Below, piece by piece: positions 43,291-52,851 of a DNA stretch of 64,000 nucleotides. The notes below the pieces were generated by a model. That model made no database searches and had not been told where the DNA came from. It was given only the letters and a program-made list of their open reading frames with translations. The DNA is from Synechococcus sp. HK05 (GTDB lineage Bacteria > Cyanobacteriota > Cyanobacteriia > PCC-6307 > Cyanobiaceae): assembly GCF_019104765.1 (NCBI RefSeq), contig NZ_JAHRXJ010000004.1:1-64000 (forward strand), read 5' to 3'. The first letter of the stretch is position 1; the number at the start of each line of letters is the position of its first letter. Made by a program: the position numbers and the translations under genes.

Positions 43291-45863
43291 TGGCTGCCCT
43301 GCCTGAGCTGCTGGCCCCCGCCGGTTGCTGGGAGTCGCTGAAGGCTGCTGTGGCCAATGGCGCCGATGCCGTGTACTTCGGCGTGGAGCAGTTCAATGCT
43401 CGTCTGCGCGCTGAAAACTTCCGCACAGCCGATCTGCCGGAGGTGATGGATTGGTTGCACCGCCGCGGTGTGAAGGGTTTTCTCACCGTGAACGTGTTGA
43501 TCTTTCCCGCTGAGCTGGAGCAGGCGGCCGCCTTGCTGCTGGCGGCCGAGGCGGCGGGTGTGGATGCCCTGATCGTGCAAGACGTGGGCCTGGCCTGGCT
43601 CGCCCAACAGCTCACCCCCGCCCTGGCGATTCACGGCTCCACGCAGATGTCGATCACCAGCGCCGCCGGTGTGGCGATGGCCGCTGAGCTCGGCTGCACC
43701 CGGGTGGTGCTGGCGCGGGAGTTGAGCCTGCGCGACCTCCAACGCATTCAGGAGCAGCTCCAGCGCCGCGGGTTGCAGATGCCGCTGGAGGTGTTCGTGC
43801 ATGGGGCCCTGTGTGTGGCCTACTCCGGCCAGTGCCTCACCAGCGAAGCCCTGGGCCAGCGCAGCGCCAATCGCGGCGAATGTGCCCAGGCCTGCCGTTT
43901 GCCTTATCAATTAATCGTCGATGGCGTCGAGCGCGACCTCGGCGAGCAGCGCTATTTGATGTCGCCGCAGGATCTCGCGGCCTGGGAACTGCTGCCCCAG
44001 CTTGCGGCTTGTGGCATCGCCAGCCTCAAGATCGAAGGCCGGCTCAAGGAAGCCAGCTATGTGGCGGCCGTCACCGAGGCCTACCGGCGTGGCTTGGATC
44101 AGCTGCTGCCTGGGGTGGGGGATGAGGCTTCCGGAGACTCTCCACGCGCGGATATCCATGGATACCTGCCCTCGGACACCTCTGCCGATCAGATCCGCCG
44201 CCAACTGGAGCTGAGTTTTTCCCGCGGTCTCAGCCACGGTTGGCTGGATGGTGTGAACCACCGCGAGCTGGTGCATGGCCGCTGGAGCAAAAAGCGCGGC
44301 CCCTGGCTTGGCCGGTTGCAGGCGGTGGAGCCCGATGGGCGCCTGGTGCTGCGCAGTCGTCAGCCGCTCAAGCCTGGCGATGGCGTGGTGTTGGAAGTGC
44401 CCAGCTCTGATCCACTGCTGCCGCCCCGGGAAGTGGGCGGGCGATTGATGCAGGTCACGCCCCTGCCCCGCGGCCAGGTGGCCCTCAAGCTCGGTCCGGG
44501 CCGGGTGGATCTGCGTGGTTTGCAGCCCGGTAGCCCCTGCTGGCTCACCAGTGATCCCCAGCTGGAGCGCCACCTCGAGCGCCTGGCACTGGCGGAGGTG
44601 GCCGAACAGCGCCAGGGATTGCATTGCCGAGTTTGGGGACAGGCGGGCGAGCCCCTCACCCTTGAGGCAGCCGCCATCGCCGGCGTGCCGGGTGGCCCCT
44701 GGCGGGTGGTGTCTGACCAGCCCTTGCAGGAGGCTCACGGCGCTGGCCTTAACCAGGAGCGCCTGCAGCAGCAGCTGGGGCGTTTGGGCGGTACCCCGTG
44801 GCTGCTGGCCTCGCTGCAGGTGGAGCTCAGCGGTGAGCTGTTTTTGCCAGTGGCTCAGCTCAACGCGCTGCGCCGCGCCCTGGTGGATCAGTTGGCTCAG
44901 GCCTTGGCCCTGCGAGCTGCTGCCCAAGCCCAGCGAGCGCCGATTGGCGATGCAGCGGAACCGCTGCGCCGGGTGATGGCGGCGGCCAGTGCAGCCGTTC
45001 CGGCTGCAGACACGGCAGCGGTGGAGCTGAGCGTGTTGGTGCGCAGCCTCCACCAGCTCGAAGCCCTGCGGGAGCAGCCGGTGCAGCGGGTGATTGTGGA
45101 TCTTGAGCACCCCGCACAGCTGCGCCAAGCGGTGCGGGAGTACCGCGGCTGCTGGCCCGGAGGGATCTGGGCGGCCGGCCCTCGCATCACCCGCCCCGAT
45201 GAAGCCTGGACCCTCGAACCGTTGCTGCGGGCCGAGCCGGATGGCTTCTTGGTGCGCAATGCCGATCAGCTGGAGCGGCTCACGCCGGTGGCGCCCTGCG
45301 CGGCTGATTTCTCGTTGAATGTGGCCAACCCGCTCACGGCCCATTGGCTGCTCGAGCGCTGGGGTTTGGAGTGGATCACCGCCAGCTACGACCTCGCCCT
45401 CGATCAGCTACTGGCGTTGGTGGCAGGCGCAGCGGCGGGGCGCGTGGAGATCACGCTTCATCAGCACATGCCGCTCTTTCATATGGAGCACTGCCTGTTC
45501 TGCGCCTTCCTTTCCCAGGGGCACGACCACACCGATTGCGGCCGGCCCTGCGAACAGCACACCGTGCTCCTGCGCGATCGCAGTGGCGCCGAGCACCCAC
45601 TGCGCGCTGATCTCGGCTGCCGCAACACCCTGTTCAACGGCCGCGCGCAGACCGCTGCGGAGGCGATTCCGCAGTTTTTGGCCGCCGGTGTGCGGCGGAT
45701 GCGCCTCGAACTCCTCGATGATTCAGCGGCCGATACCCAACGCCGAGTGGCGCTTTACCAACAGGCCCTCGCGGGCGAGATCAGCGGCAAAACCGTGTGG
45801 CAGCGCGAGCAGCTCGATAGCCGGCTGGGGGTCACGCGCGGAACCCTGGCCGAACGCCGCTGA
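43290..45863 (+). CDS. U32 family peptidase / RlhA-like protein with DUF3656 (857 aa)
   Basis: N-terminal U32 domain with ELLAPAGCWESLKAAVANGA, DAVYFGVEQFNARLRAENF, EVFVHGALCVAYSGQCLTSE and NRGECAQACRLPY. The cysteines in the last two segments, with CNT-type cysteines near the end (HCLFCAF-like MEHCLFCAFLSQG, CGRPCEQH), probably hold an iron-sulfur cluster. Relatives (RlhA, UbiU/V, TrhP) use such clusters for oxygen-independent hydroxylation of RNA or quinone precursors, so a peptidase role is doubtful. A DUF3656-like region lies about 380-600. ATG 43290 overlaps the previous stop by one base. Confidence 0.82.
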   Translation: MAALPELLAPAGCWESLKAAVANGADAVYFGVEQFNARLRAENFRTADLPEVMDWLHRRGVKGFLTVNVLIFPAELEQAAALLLAAEAAGVDALIVQDVGLAWLAQQLTPALAIHGSTQMSITSAAGVAMAAELGCTRVVLARELSLRDLQRIQEQLQRRGLQMPLEVFVHGALCVAYSGQCLTSEALGQRSANRGECAQACRLPYQLIVDGVERDLGEQRYLMSPQDLAAWELLPQLAACGIASLKIEGRLKEASYVAAVTEAYRRGLDQLLPGVGDEASGDSPRADIHGYLPSDTSADQIRRQLELSFSRGLSHGWLDGVNHRELVHGRWSKKRGPWLGRLQAVEPDGRLVLRSRQPLKPGDGVVLEVPSSDPLLPPREVGGRLMQVTPLPRGQVALKLGPGRVDLRGLQPGSPCWLTSDPQLERHLERLALAEVAEQRQGLHCRVWGQAGEPLTLEAAAIAGVPGGPWRVVSDQPLQEAHGAGLNQERLQQQLGRLGGTPWLLASLQVELSGELFLPVAQLNALRRALVDQLAQALALRAAAQAQRAPIGDAAEPLRRVMAAASAAVPAADTAAVELSVLVRSLHQLEALREQPVQRVIVDLEHPAQLRQAVREYRGCWPGGIWAAGPRITRPDEAWTLEPLLRAEPDGFLVRNADQLERLTPVAPCAADFSLNVANPLTAHWLLERWGLEWITASYDLALDQLLALVAGAAAGRVEITLHQHMPLFHMEHCLFCAFLSQGHDHTDCGRPCEQHTVLLRDRSGAEHPLRADLGCRNTLFNGRAQTAAEAIPQFLAAGVRRMRLELLDDSAADTQRRVALYQQALAGEISGKTVWQREQLDSRLGVTRGTLAERR

Positions 45864-45872
45864 GCAGGAGAC

Positions 45873-46000
45873 TCAGGCGTCAGGCCCTGCGATAGATTTG
45901 CTTAACGCACCGTAGGGATTCTGCAGGCCACGCTGCAGGGGAGTCCAGAACAGATCGCTTTGCTTCAGGCCCGGCGATCCAGCTCAGGGGTTTCAGTCAT
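45873..46000 (-). pseudogene. Possible small gene broken by one missing base
   Basis: ATG 46000 reads MTETPELDRRA and stops. Adding one base in the GGGCC run (near 45970) would continue into LKQSDLFWTPLQRGLQNPYG, then ALSKSIAGPDA, ending at 45873, a 42-residue protein. The downstream frame has no start codon of its own apart from CTG, yet looks protein-like (DLFWTPLQRG). Candidates are a frameshifted gene, a sequencing error or programmed frameshifting. The remainder of the 196-bp gap between the U32 gene and typA has no other feature I can support. Confidence 0.3.
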
Positions 46001-46059
46001 CGTTCCCACGCCAACGCCTGCGGCGTGCGCCATTGAGATCACAACCAGCATCACCTTTT

Positions 46060-47868
46060 ATGAGCGGCGAGCATCCGGGAACACCGATCCGCAATATCGC
46101 AATCATTGCCCACGTTGACCACGGCAAAACCACCCTGGTGGATGCGCTGCTGGCTCAATCCGGCATCTTCCGCGACAACGAGGCCGTCCCCACCTGCGTG
46201 ATGGACTCCAACGATCTGGAGCGCGAGCGCGGCATCACCATCCTCTCCAAGAACACCGCGGTGGACTACGAGGGGATCCGGATCAACATCGTGGATACCC
46301 CTGGTCACGCCGACTTCGGCGGCGAGGTGGAGCGGGTGCTCGGCATGGTGGATGGCTGTCTGCTGATCGTGGACGCCAACGAGGGCCCGATGCCCCAGAC
46401 CCGCTTCGTGCTGAAGAAGGCCCTGGAGAAGGGCCTGCGCCCGATCGTGTTTGTGAACAAGATCGACCGCGCCCGCGTGGATCCTGAGCAGGCCGTCGAC
46501 AAGGTGCTCGACCTGTTCCTGGAGCTCGGTGCTGACGACGATCAGTGCGACTTCCCGTATCTGTTCGGCAGTGGCATGGGCGGCTACGCCAAGCCGGACA
46601 TGAAGACGGAGAGCGAGAACATGCGTCCTCTGTTCGATGCGATCCTGCGCCACGTTCCGCCGCCGGTGGGCGACCCCGAGAAGCCCCTGCAGCTGCAGGT
46701 GACCACCCTCGACTACAGCGATTTCCTCGGCCGGATCATGATCGGCCGCATCCACAACGGCACGATCAAGGCTGGTCAGCCCGTGGCGCTGCTGCGCGAC
46801 GACGGCAGCGTGAAGCGTGGCCGCATCAGCAAGCTGCTGGGCTTCCAGGGTCTGCAGCGGGTGGAGATCGAACAGGCCCGCGCCGGTGATCTGGTGGCCG
46901 TGGCTGGTTTCGATGAGGTGAACATCGGCGAAACCATCGCCTGCCCGGATGAGCCCAAGGCACTGCCGCTGATCAAGGTGGACGAACCCACCCTGCAGAT
47001 GACCTTTGTGGTCAACGACTCGCCCTTCGCCGGTAAGGAAGGCAAGTTCGTGACCAGCCGTCAGGTGCGCGATCGCCTCAACAAAGAGCTGCTCACCAAC
47101 GTGGCACTGCGCGTTGAAGACACCGACTCCCCCGACCGTTGGGCCGTGAGCGGCCGCGGTGAGCTGCACCTGGGCATCCTGATCGAAACCATGCGCCGCG
47201 AGGGCTATGAGTTTCAGGTAAGCCAGCCTCAGGTGATCTTCCGCACCATCGATGGCACCCCTTCGGAGCCGTTCGAAACCCTGGTGCTGGATGTTCCCGA
47301 AGAGGCCGTGGGCGCCTGCATCGAAAAGCTCGGCATCCGCAAGGCCGAGATGCAGAACATGGAAAACACCAACGACGGCCGCACCCAGCTGGAGTTTGTG
47401 GTGCCCTCCCGCGGCCTGATCGGTTTCCGCGGCGAGTTCATCCGCGCCACCCGCGGTGAAGGGATCATGAGCCACTCCTTCCTCGATTACCGCCCGATGC
47501 AGGGTGAATTCGAGACCCGCCGCAACGGTGTGCTGATCGCCTTTGAAGAAGGCACCGCCACCTTCTATGCCCTGAAGAACGCGGAAGATCGCGGCCAGTT
47601 CTTCATCAGCCCCGGCACCAAGGTGTACAAGGGCATGCTCGTGGGCGAAAACAACCGCCCGCAGGATCTCGAGATCAACGTCTGCAAAACCAAGCAGCTC
47701 ACCAACATGCGCTCCGCTGGGGCTGAGGAACTCGACACCCTGCAGGCCCCGATGCAGATGACCCTGGAGCGCGCTCTGGAGTACATCGGTCCCGACGAGA
47801 TGCTGGAGGTCACCCCTGAGTCGATTCGCCTGCGCAAGCTGCCGGTGAAGAAGCCGGCGCGTCGTTGA
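46060..47868 (+). CDS. typA: Ribosome-associated GTPase TypA/BipA
   Basis: Translational GTPase of the EF-G family involved in ribosome assembly and stress. The 602-residue product has [19 protein letters not shown] (G1), [13 protein letters not shown] (G2), [20 protein letters not shown] (G3), NKIDRA (G4), and the BipA-specific C-terminal domain ([32 protein letters not shown]). Start at ATG 46060 ([15 protein letters not shown]); the upstream in-frame codon at 46033 is less likely. A long open frame on the opposite strand is a codon-bias artefact. Confidence 0.97.
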   Translation: MSGEHPGTPIRNIAIIAHVDHGKTTLVDALLAQSGIFRDNEAVPTCVMDSNDLERERGITILSKNTAVDYEGIRINIVDTPGHADFGGEVERVLGMVDGCLLIVDANEGPMPQTRFVLKKALEKGLRPIVFVNKIDRARVDPEQAVDKVLDLFLELGADDDQCDFPYLFGSGMGGYAKPDMKTESENMRPLFDAILRHVPPPVGDPEKPLQLQVTTLDYSDFLGRIMIGRIHNGTIKAGQPVALLRDDGSVKRGRISKLLGFQGLQRVEIEQARAGDLVAVAGFDEVNIGETIACPDEPKALPLIKVDEPTLQMTFVVNDSPFAGKEGKFVTSRQVRDRLNKELLTNVALRVEDTDSPDRWAVSGRGELHLGILIETMRREGYEFQVSQPQVIFRTIDGTPSEPFETLVLDVPEEAVGACIEKLGIRKAEMQNMENTNDGRTQLEFVVPSRGLIGFRGEFIRATRGEGIMSHSFLDYRPMQGEFETRRNGVLIAFEEGTATFYALKNAEDRGQFFISPGTKVYKGMLVGENNRPQDLEINVCKTKQLTNMRSAGAEELDTLQAPMQMTLERALEYIGPDEMLEVTPESIRLRKLPVKKPARR

Positions 47869-47878
47869 GCGGGTTCGC

Positions 47879-48271
47879 TTGAGCGAGTCCCTCTCAGAGG
47901 AAGCCAGCCTGATGGTCGATCCCCGCTTCGGGGAGGCCGTCAGGCTTTTTAATGCCGGCGAGTGGTACGCCTGCCACGACGGTTTCGAGGAGCTTTGGCA
48001 TGAAACCCAGGGCCCGTGCCGCAAGGTGTTGCAAGGAATCCTTCAGATCGCCGTGGCGCACCTGCACCTGGAGCGCGGCAATCGGCGCGGAGCCACGGTG
48101 CTCCTCGGGGAAGGGCTCGGCCGCCTGCAGAGCGCAGGGCCCGAGGCGTTCGGACTGAATCTTGAGCTGTTGCGCCAGCAGGCACGGGCCCGTCTCCATG
48201 CGCTGCAACAGGACCAAGACCCCGCTCCCCTGCCATTGCCACGGCTTGATGCCAATTGCGCAAACGCCTGA
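47879..48271 (+). CDS. DUF309 family protein (130 aa)
   Basis: All-helical small protein with the DUF309 signature: EAVRLFNAGEWYACHDGFEE, LWHETQGPCRKVLQGILQIA and HLHLERGNRRGATVLLGEG. The conserved His, Glu and Trp in CHDGFEELWHE resemble a metal-binding or active site, but the family has no confirmed activity. The start may be TTG 47879 or ATG 47912 (MVDPRFGEAV), 10 or 43 bp after typA; the two genes are probably co-transcribed. Confidence 0.8.
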   Translation: MSESLSEEASLMVDPRFGEAVRLFNAGEWYACHDGFEELWHETQGPCRKVLQGILQIAVAHLHLERGNRRGATVLLGEGLGRLQSAGPEAFGLNLELLRQQARARLHALQQDQDPAPLPLPRLDANCANA

Positions 48272-48309
48272 TGGGCCAGGCGAACTGAGCGATACCATGG
48301 CACAATTGA

Positions 48310-48912
48310 ATGTTCGAGGAGCGGGGTTTGGCCGCCAGGCGCACCACGGCCAGACACGCTTCCGCTCTGGTGGCTGCTCTGCTGTTCACCGCCGCCGTTG
48401 AGCCGCAGGTTGCTGCCGCTCAAGATCTGGCAGCCCCGGAAGCCGCCAACCAGGCCGCGCCAACAGCAGCCACCCCGGCCGCACAACCGGCCCCGCCTGC
48501 TCGGGTGTCGACAGGCCTGGTCACGATTGAGTCCGACCAGCAGCGCGCCGATCAGCTCACCGGCGTGATCACCGCCACGGGCAACGTGCGCATCGTGTAT
48601 CCCGATGAGCGTGTTGTGGCCACCGCCCGCCAGGCCCAGTACTTCAGCAAGGAAAACCGGGTGGTGCTGAGTGGCGATGTGGACATCGTTCAGGAGGGGG
48701 GCAATTTGATCCGAGCGGAACGGGTTGTGTATCTGGTGGATGGTGAGCGCCTGATCGCCGTTCCCCCCTCTGGCCAACAGGTGTTCAGCCGTGTGCGGAT
48801 CCAGCAGAAACCCGCAACCGCGGCAACGGCTGCCGCGGCGGCAACACCCGATCCCGCAGCGGCGACACCGGGGACTCCCACTCCCGCTCCGGCTCCGGCC
48901 GCTCAGCCATGA
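48310..48912 (+). CDS. lptA: LptA/OstA-like lipopolysaccharide transport protein
   Basis: Periplasmic bridge protein for outer-membrane glycolipid export. A basic N terminus and hydrophobic core (ARHASALVAALLFTAAVEPQ) ending near VAAAQ form a signal peptide. The OstA domain (about 65-160) shows beta-jellyroll repeats: VTIESDQQRADQLTGVITAT, GNVRIVYPDERVVATARQAQ, SGDVDIVQEGGNLIRAERVV. A Pro/Ala-rich tail ends the 200-residue product. The stop overlaps the lptB ATG (ATGA), as expected for an lpt operon. Confidence 0.85.
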   Translation: MFEERGLAARRTTARHASALVAALLFTAAVEPQVAAAQDLAAPEAANQAAPTAATPAAQPAPPARVSTGLVTIESDQQRADQLTGVITATGNVRIVYPDERVVATARQAQYFSKENRVVLSGDVDIVQEGGNLIRAERVVYLVDGERLIAVPPSGQQVFSRVRIQQKPATAATAAAAATPDPAAATPGTPTPAPAPAAQP

Positions 48913-49637
48913 GCTTGGTGTTGGATCACGTCGCCCTCACGATTGGAGGGCGGCCCCTGGTGAAGCAGGTGAGCCTCAACCTCAATCCCGGCGAAGTGGT
49001 GGGACTCCTGGGGCCCAACGGCGCGGGTAAAACCACCACCTTCAGCTTGGTGACCGGTCTGCTCCGACCCGATTCAGGGACCGTGGTGATGGATGGAGAT
49101 TCGGTGGCGGACTTGTCGATGCCCGAGCGGGCCCGGCTGGGGATCGGCTATTTGCCCCAGGAGGCCAGCGTGTTCCGCAACCTCAGCGTGCGCGACAACC
49201 TGCAACTGGCGCTCCAGGAGAGCGCCGTACCCCGCAGCCAGCGCAGCCTGCGGGTGGAGCAGCTGGTGGATGATTTTCATCTGCGCCCGTTCGTGGAGCG
49301 CAAAGGCTTCCAGCTCTCCGGCGGAGAGCGCCGGCGCTGTGAAGTAGCCCGCGCCCTTGCCGTGGGCGAGCACGGCCCCCGTTATCTGCTGCTCGATGAG
49401 CCGTTCGCTGGGGTGGATCCCCTGGCGGTGGCCGATCTGCAAAACCTGATCGCCCGGCTGCGCGATCGCGGCATGGGGATCCTGATCACCGATCACAACG
49501 TGCGCGAAACCCTCGCCATCACCGATCGGGCCTACATCCTCACCGAGGGCAGCATCTTGGCCAGCGGGCCCTCGCGCGAAATGGCCAACGACCCCCTGGT
49601 GCGGCGCCACTATCTCGGGGAGGACTTCAAACTGTGA
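48909..49637 (+). CDS. lptB: Lipopolysaccharide export ATP-binding protein LptB
   Basis: ATPase that powers extraction of LPS-like lipid from the inner membrane (242 aa). Walker A GPNGAGKTTT, Q-loop YLPQEASVFRNLSV, signature LSGGERRRCEVARAL, Walker B LLLDEPFAGVDP and switch His in ITDHNVRETL; the YLPQEASVFR and DHNVRETL segments are characteristic of LptB. The 3' end overlaps the GTG of the permease gene by 4 bp. Confidence 0.95.
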   Translation: MSLVLDHVALTIGGRPLVKQVSLNLNPGEVVGLLGPNGAGKTTTFSLVTGLLRPDSGTVVMDGDSVADLSMPERARLGIGYLPQEASVFRNLSVRDNLQLALQESAVPRSQRSLRVEQLVDDFHLRPFVERKGFQLSGGERRRCEVARALAVGEHGPRYLLLDEPFAGVDPLAVADLQNLIARLRDRGMGILITDHNVRETLAITDRAYILTEGSILASGPSREMANDPLVRRHYLGEDFKL

Positions 49638-50842
49638 GTTCAGTTGCTTCTGTCTTTGATCCTCTCCAGCGCCATCTCCAGCGGCTGAGGCGCCAATGGC
49701 AGCGCTTGCCGCTGATGGATCGCTGGCTGTCTTCGGAATTGCTCGGGCCGCTGCTGTTCGGGATCGCCGCGTTCACCGCGGTGTCGCTCTCGGTGGGGGT
49801 GGTGTTCGAGCTGGTGCGCAAGGTGGCCGAAGCCGGCCTGCCGCCGCTGGTGGCGATGCAGGTGTTGGGGCTGCGGTTGCCGGGCTTCCTGGTGCTCTCT
49901 TTCCCGATGGCCACGCTGATGGCCACTTTGCTCGCCTTCAGCCGCCTGTCGAGCTCCAGCGAGCTCACGGCGCTGCGCAGCATCGGCGTGCCCACCTGGC
50001 GGATGGTGGTTCCGGCCCTGGCCGTGGCCGCCCTGATGACCGTGCTCACATTTGTGTTCAACGATGTGATCGTGCCGAGCGCCAACCTGGCCGCCGCTGA
50101 CACGCTCGATTCAGCCCTGGGCCGCTCGATCGCTGCCGAACGGGGCGACAACGTGGTGTATTCCCGCTACGCCCAGATCACCACCATCGACGAGGACGGC
50201 AAAGAGCGCAGCAGCAACGATCTGGCGCAGCTCTTCTATTCGCGTCGCTTCCGGGAGGGAAAGATGTACGAGGTGACCCTGGTGGATTTCACCAAGGCTG
50301 GTCACCAGCAGCTGCTCATCGCCAAAACCGGCGTCTGGAACGATGCCCGCAGCATGTGGGAGTTCCGCGATGGGCGCATCGTGGATATCGACAGCGCCAA
50401 CAACCGCACCACCTCGGCGGATTTCGATCGCTACTTCTACCCCTTCACCAAAGCGCCCCTGGATGTGGGCAAATTGCCCAGTGATGCCGCCCAGATGACC
50501 GTGGCCCAAGCCTGGCGGGCGGAGGCGCTGCTCGAGCAGGCTGGCGATCGCAAGGAAGCGCGGCGTCTGCGGGTGCGCATCCAGGAGAAGTTCGCCTTCC
50601 CGGCGATTTGTCTGGTGTTTGGCTTGATCGGCAGCAGCCTTGGGGTGCGTCCCAATGCCCGCACCAGCCGCAGCCAGGGCTTTGGCATCAGCGTGCTGCT
50701 GATTTTTGGGTACTACCTGATGTCGTTCATTTTCAGCTCGCTGGGGATCAAAGGCACCTTGATGCCCTTCTTTGCCGCGTGGATGCCGGTGTTCATCGGC
50801 CTGGGCGGTGGCTTGGTGCTGTTGAAACAAGCCAGTCGCTGA
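49634..50842 (+). CDS. lptF: LptF/LptG (YjgP/YjgQ) family permease
   Basis: Inner-membrane permease of the Lpt exporter (402 aa, GTG start within GTGA). Helices near 35-60 (LLGPLLFGIAAFTAVSLSVG), 75-120 and three near the C terminus (ICLVFGLIGSSLGVRP, GISVLLIFGYYLMSFIFSSL, AWMPVFIGLGGGLVLL) flank a periplasmic beta-jellyroll-like domain. LDRWLSSELL-like MDRWLSSELLGPLLFG is typical. Only one permease gene is present here; many cyanobacteria have a single LptF/G-type gene at this place. Confidence 0.9.
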   Translation: MSSVASVFDPLQRHLQRLRRQWQRLPLMDRWLSSELLGPLLFGIAAFTAVSLSVGVVFELVRKVAEAGLPPLVAMQVLGLRLPGFLVLSFPMATLMATLLAFSRLSSSSELTALRSIGVPTWRMVVPALAVAALMTVLTFVFNDVIVPSANLAAADTLDSALGRSIAAERGDNVVYSRYAQITTIDEDGKERSSNDLAQLFYSRRFREGKMYEVTLVDFTKAGHQQLLIAKTGVWNDARSMWEFRDGRIVDIDSANNRTTSADFDRYFYPFTKAPLDVGKLPSDAAQMTVAQAWRAEALLEQAGDRKEARRLRVRIQEKFAFPAICLVFGLIGSSLGVRPNARTSRSQGFGISVLLIFGYYLMSFIFSSLGIKGTLMPFFAAWMPVFIGLGGGLVLLKQASR

Positions 50843-50878
50843 GCCCACTCTTCACGGCAGACTGGGCGCGCATCTTTT

Positions 50879-51817
50879 GTGTTGCTCCTCGTTTTCGTGA
50901 CCGATCCGGTTCTGGCCCTGGGCCTTGGCGCCTTTGCCTTGCTGTTGCTGGCGCTTCCTCTGGCCTTCTGGAGTGTGAGTGGAGGCGGCCAGGGCAGCCA
51001 GGCCGTGCGTTGGATGGTGGCGGCGGCCAACCTGGCCCTCACCGCCCAGCTCGTGCTGCGCTGGTGGCAGTCGGGGCATTTCCCGATCAGCAACCTCTAC
51101 GAATCGCTCTGCTTCCTGGCCTGGGCCTGCACCCTCACGCAACTGTTGGTGGAGCGCAGCTACCCCTCGCCGATCGTGGCGGCTGCTGCCACCCCGATGG
51201 GCCTGGGTTGCGTGGCCTTCGCCAGCTTTGCCCTGCCGGATCAGCTGCAGCAGGCCGCGCCCTTGGTGCCCGCGCTGCGCTCCAGCTGGTTGGTGATGCA
51301 TGTGAGCGTGATCATGGTGAGCTATGCGGCGTTGCTGGTGGGCTCTCTGCTCTCGCTGGCGGTGCTGTTCACCGACCGCGGTCAACAGCTCGAGCTGCGC
51401 AGCAGTTCCATCGGCAGCGGCGCCTTCCGCCAGGCCAGCCTTGCCGCTGAGGGTCCCGCGGCCTCCGGCCTGGAGCTCAGCAGTGCCAGCCTCTCGCTCA
51501 GCGAGCAGCTCGACAGCCTCAGCTACCGCACCATCACGGTGGGCTTCCTGCTGCTGTCGATCGGCATTGTGAGCGGTGCGGTGTGGGCCAATGAAGCCTG
51601 GGGGAGCTGGTGGAGCTGGGACCCCAAGGAAACCTGGGCACTCATCTGCTGGTTGGTGTATGCCGCCTATTTGCACACCCGTCTCAGCCGCGGCTGGCAG
51701 GGCCGCCGGCCGGCAATGGTGGCGGTGGCGGGTTTGGTGGTGATCTGCGTTTGCTACATCGGCGTGAACCTGCTGGGCATCGGTCTGCACAGCTATGGCT
51801 GGTTCCTGAGCGCCTGA
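50879..51817 (+). CDS. ccsA: Cytochrome c biogenesis protein CcsA/ResC type
   Basis: Heme-handling membrane protein of cytochrome c maturation system II (named ccsA in plastids, ccsB in some annotations). About eight hydrophobic helices; the WWD-type heme motif [20 protein letters not shown] is clear, along with YLHTRL and conserved His residues (LVMHVSVIM) for heme. A GTG start at 50879 gives 312 residues. It follows lptF by 36 bp and ends at a bidirectional terminator. Confidence 0.93.
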   Translation: MLLLVFVTDPVLALGLGAFALLLLALPLAFWSVSGGGQGSQAVRWMVAAANLALTAQLVLRWWQSGHFPISNLYESLCFLAWACTLTQLLVERSYPSPIVAAAATPMGLGCVAFASFALPDQLQQAAPLVPALRSSWLVMHVSVIMVSYAALLVGSLLSLAVLFTDRGQQLELRSSSIGSGAFRQASLAAEGPAASGLELSSASLSLSEQLDSLSYRTITVGFLLLSIGIVSGAVWANEAWGSWWSWDPKETWALICWLVYAAYLHTRLSRGWQGRRPAMVAVAGLVVICVCYIGVNLLGIGLHSYGWFLSA

Positions 51818-51851
51818 TCACGGCATTCCGCCGTTGAGCCAGCAGCACAAG

Positions 51852-51894
51852 AAAAAACCCCGATTCTGCACAAGCTGTACAGAATCGGGGTTTT
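51852..51894. terminator. Bidirectional intrinsic terminator between ccsA and rpe
   Basis: CCCCGATTCTG (51858-51868) and CAGAATCGGGG (51880-51890) form a perfect 11-bp stem with 11-nt loop. A six-A run precedes it and TTTT follows, so it works for both convergent genes. Confidence 0.95.
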
Positions 51895-51935
51895 GCTGTT
51901 CGAGGCTTGCCGGAGCAGGCCGGTGAAGCTCTGGT

Positions 51936-52619
51936 TCAGGCAGCAACGGCCACGGGGCGCTTGCTGTTGCGGATGCCGGTGATGGCCTCGGCGTAGCTGG
52001 GCTGGTTGAACACGCCGGAGCCACTCACGATGGCGTTGGCGCCGGCTTCGATCACTTTCCAGGCGTTCTCGGCCTTGATGCCGCCGTCCACTTCGATCCA
52101 GGGATCGAGGCCACGCTCATCGCACATGCGGCGCAGGTCGCGGATCTTCTGCACCTGGTTCTCGATGAAGCTCTGGCCGCCGAATCCGGGGTTCACGCTC
52201 ATCACCAGCACTAGGTCGCACAGCTCGAGGCAGTACTCGAGAGTGTCGATCGGGGTACCGGGGTTGAGCACAGCGCCGGCCATCTTGCCCAGATCTTTGA
52301 TCTGAGCCAGGTTGCGGTGCAGGTGCGTGCAGGCTTCCACCTGCACCGAAATGATGTCGGCGCCGGCCTTGGCGAAGTCGGCCACGTATCTCTCGGGCTC
52401 CACGATCATCAGGTGAACGTCGAGGGGCTTCTGGGTCACCGGACGCAGGGCTTCCACGATCAGGGGACCGATGGTGATGTTGGGCACGAAGCGGCCATCC
52501 ATCACATCCACGTGAATCCAGTCGGCACCGGCCTGGTCCACAGCGCGCACATCGTCGCCGAGGCGGGAGAAGTCGGCCGAAAGAATCGACGGCGAGATCA
52601 CCAGGGGTTTGGTGCTCAT
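51936..52619 (-). CDS. rpe: Ribulose-phosphate 3-epimerase
   Basis: Interconverts ribulose-5-P and xylulose-5-P in the Calvin cycle and the pentose phosphate pathway. TIM-barrel of 227 residues with [72 protein letters not shown] and [20 protein letters not shown], which hold the metal and catalytic residues. Start at ATG 52619. Confidence 0.97.
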   Translation of the reverse strand: MSTKPLVISPSILSADFSRLGDDVRAVDQAGADWIHVDVMDGRFVPNITIGPLIVEALRPVTQKPLDVHLMIVEPERYVADFAKAGADIISVQVEACTHLHRNLAQIKDLGKMAGAVLNPGTPIDTLEYCLELCDLVLVMSVNPGFGGQSFIENQVQKIRDLRRMCDERGLDPWIEVDGGIKAENAWKVIEAGANAIVSGSGVFNQPSYAEAITGIRNSKRPVAVAA

Positions 52620-52851
52620 GGCAGCGCTGCTGGCAGGGAGAGGGGTGATTGTAGGAATGCACCTTCCAACAGCCTTTGAAGCGCCCGTGCAGCGGCGCCG
52701 AATCGCTCTGGAAGCACTGATACAGTGAGCGGCGCTTCAAGCCTGAAAGGCCTTGGTGTTGCTGGCCGAACCGGCTGTTCACGCGGTTTCGGTGGTCACG
52801 ATGCCAAGCACCTCCAGCTGTTGACCCCTCTTTCCCTTCGCTGCACCGCCT

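Noticed and set aside
46051-48024. 657-codon frame antisense to typA
   Set aside because: Same codon-bias artefact opposite a conserved GTPase gene; no plausible start signals or domains.
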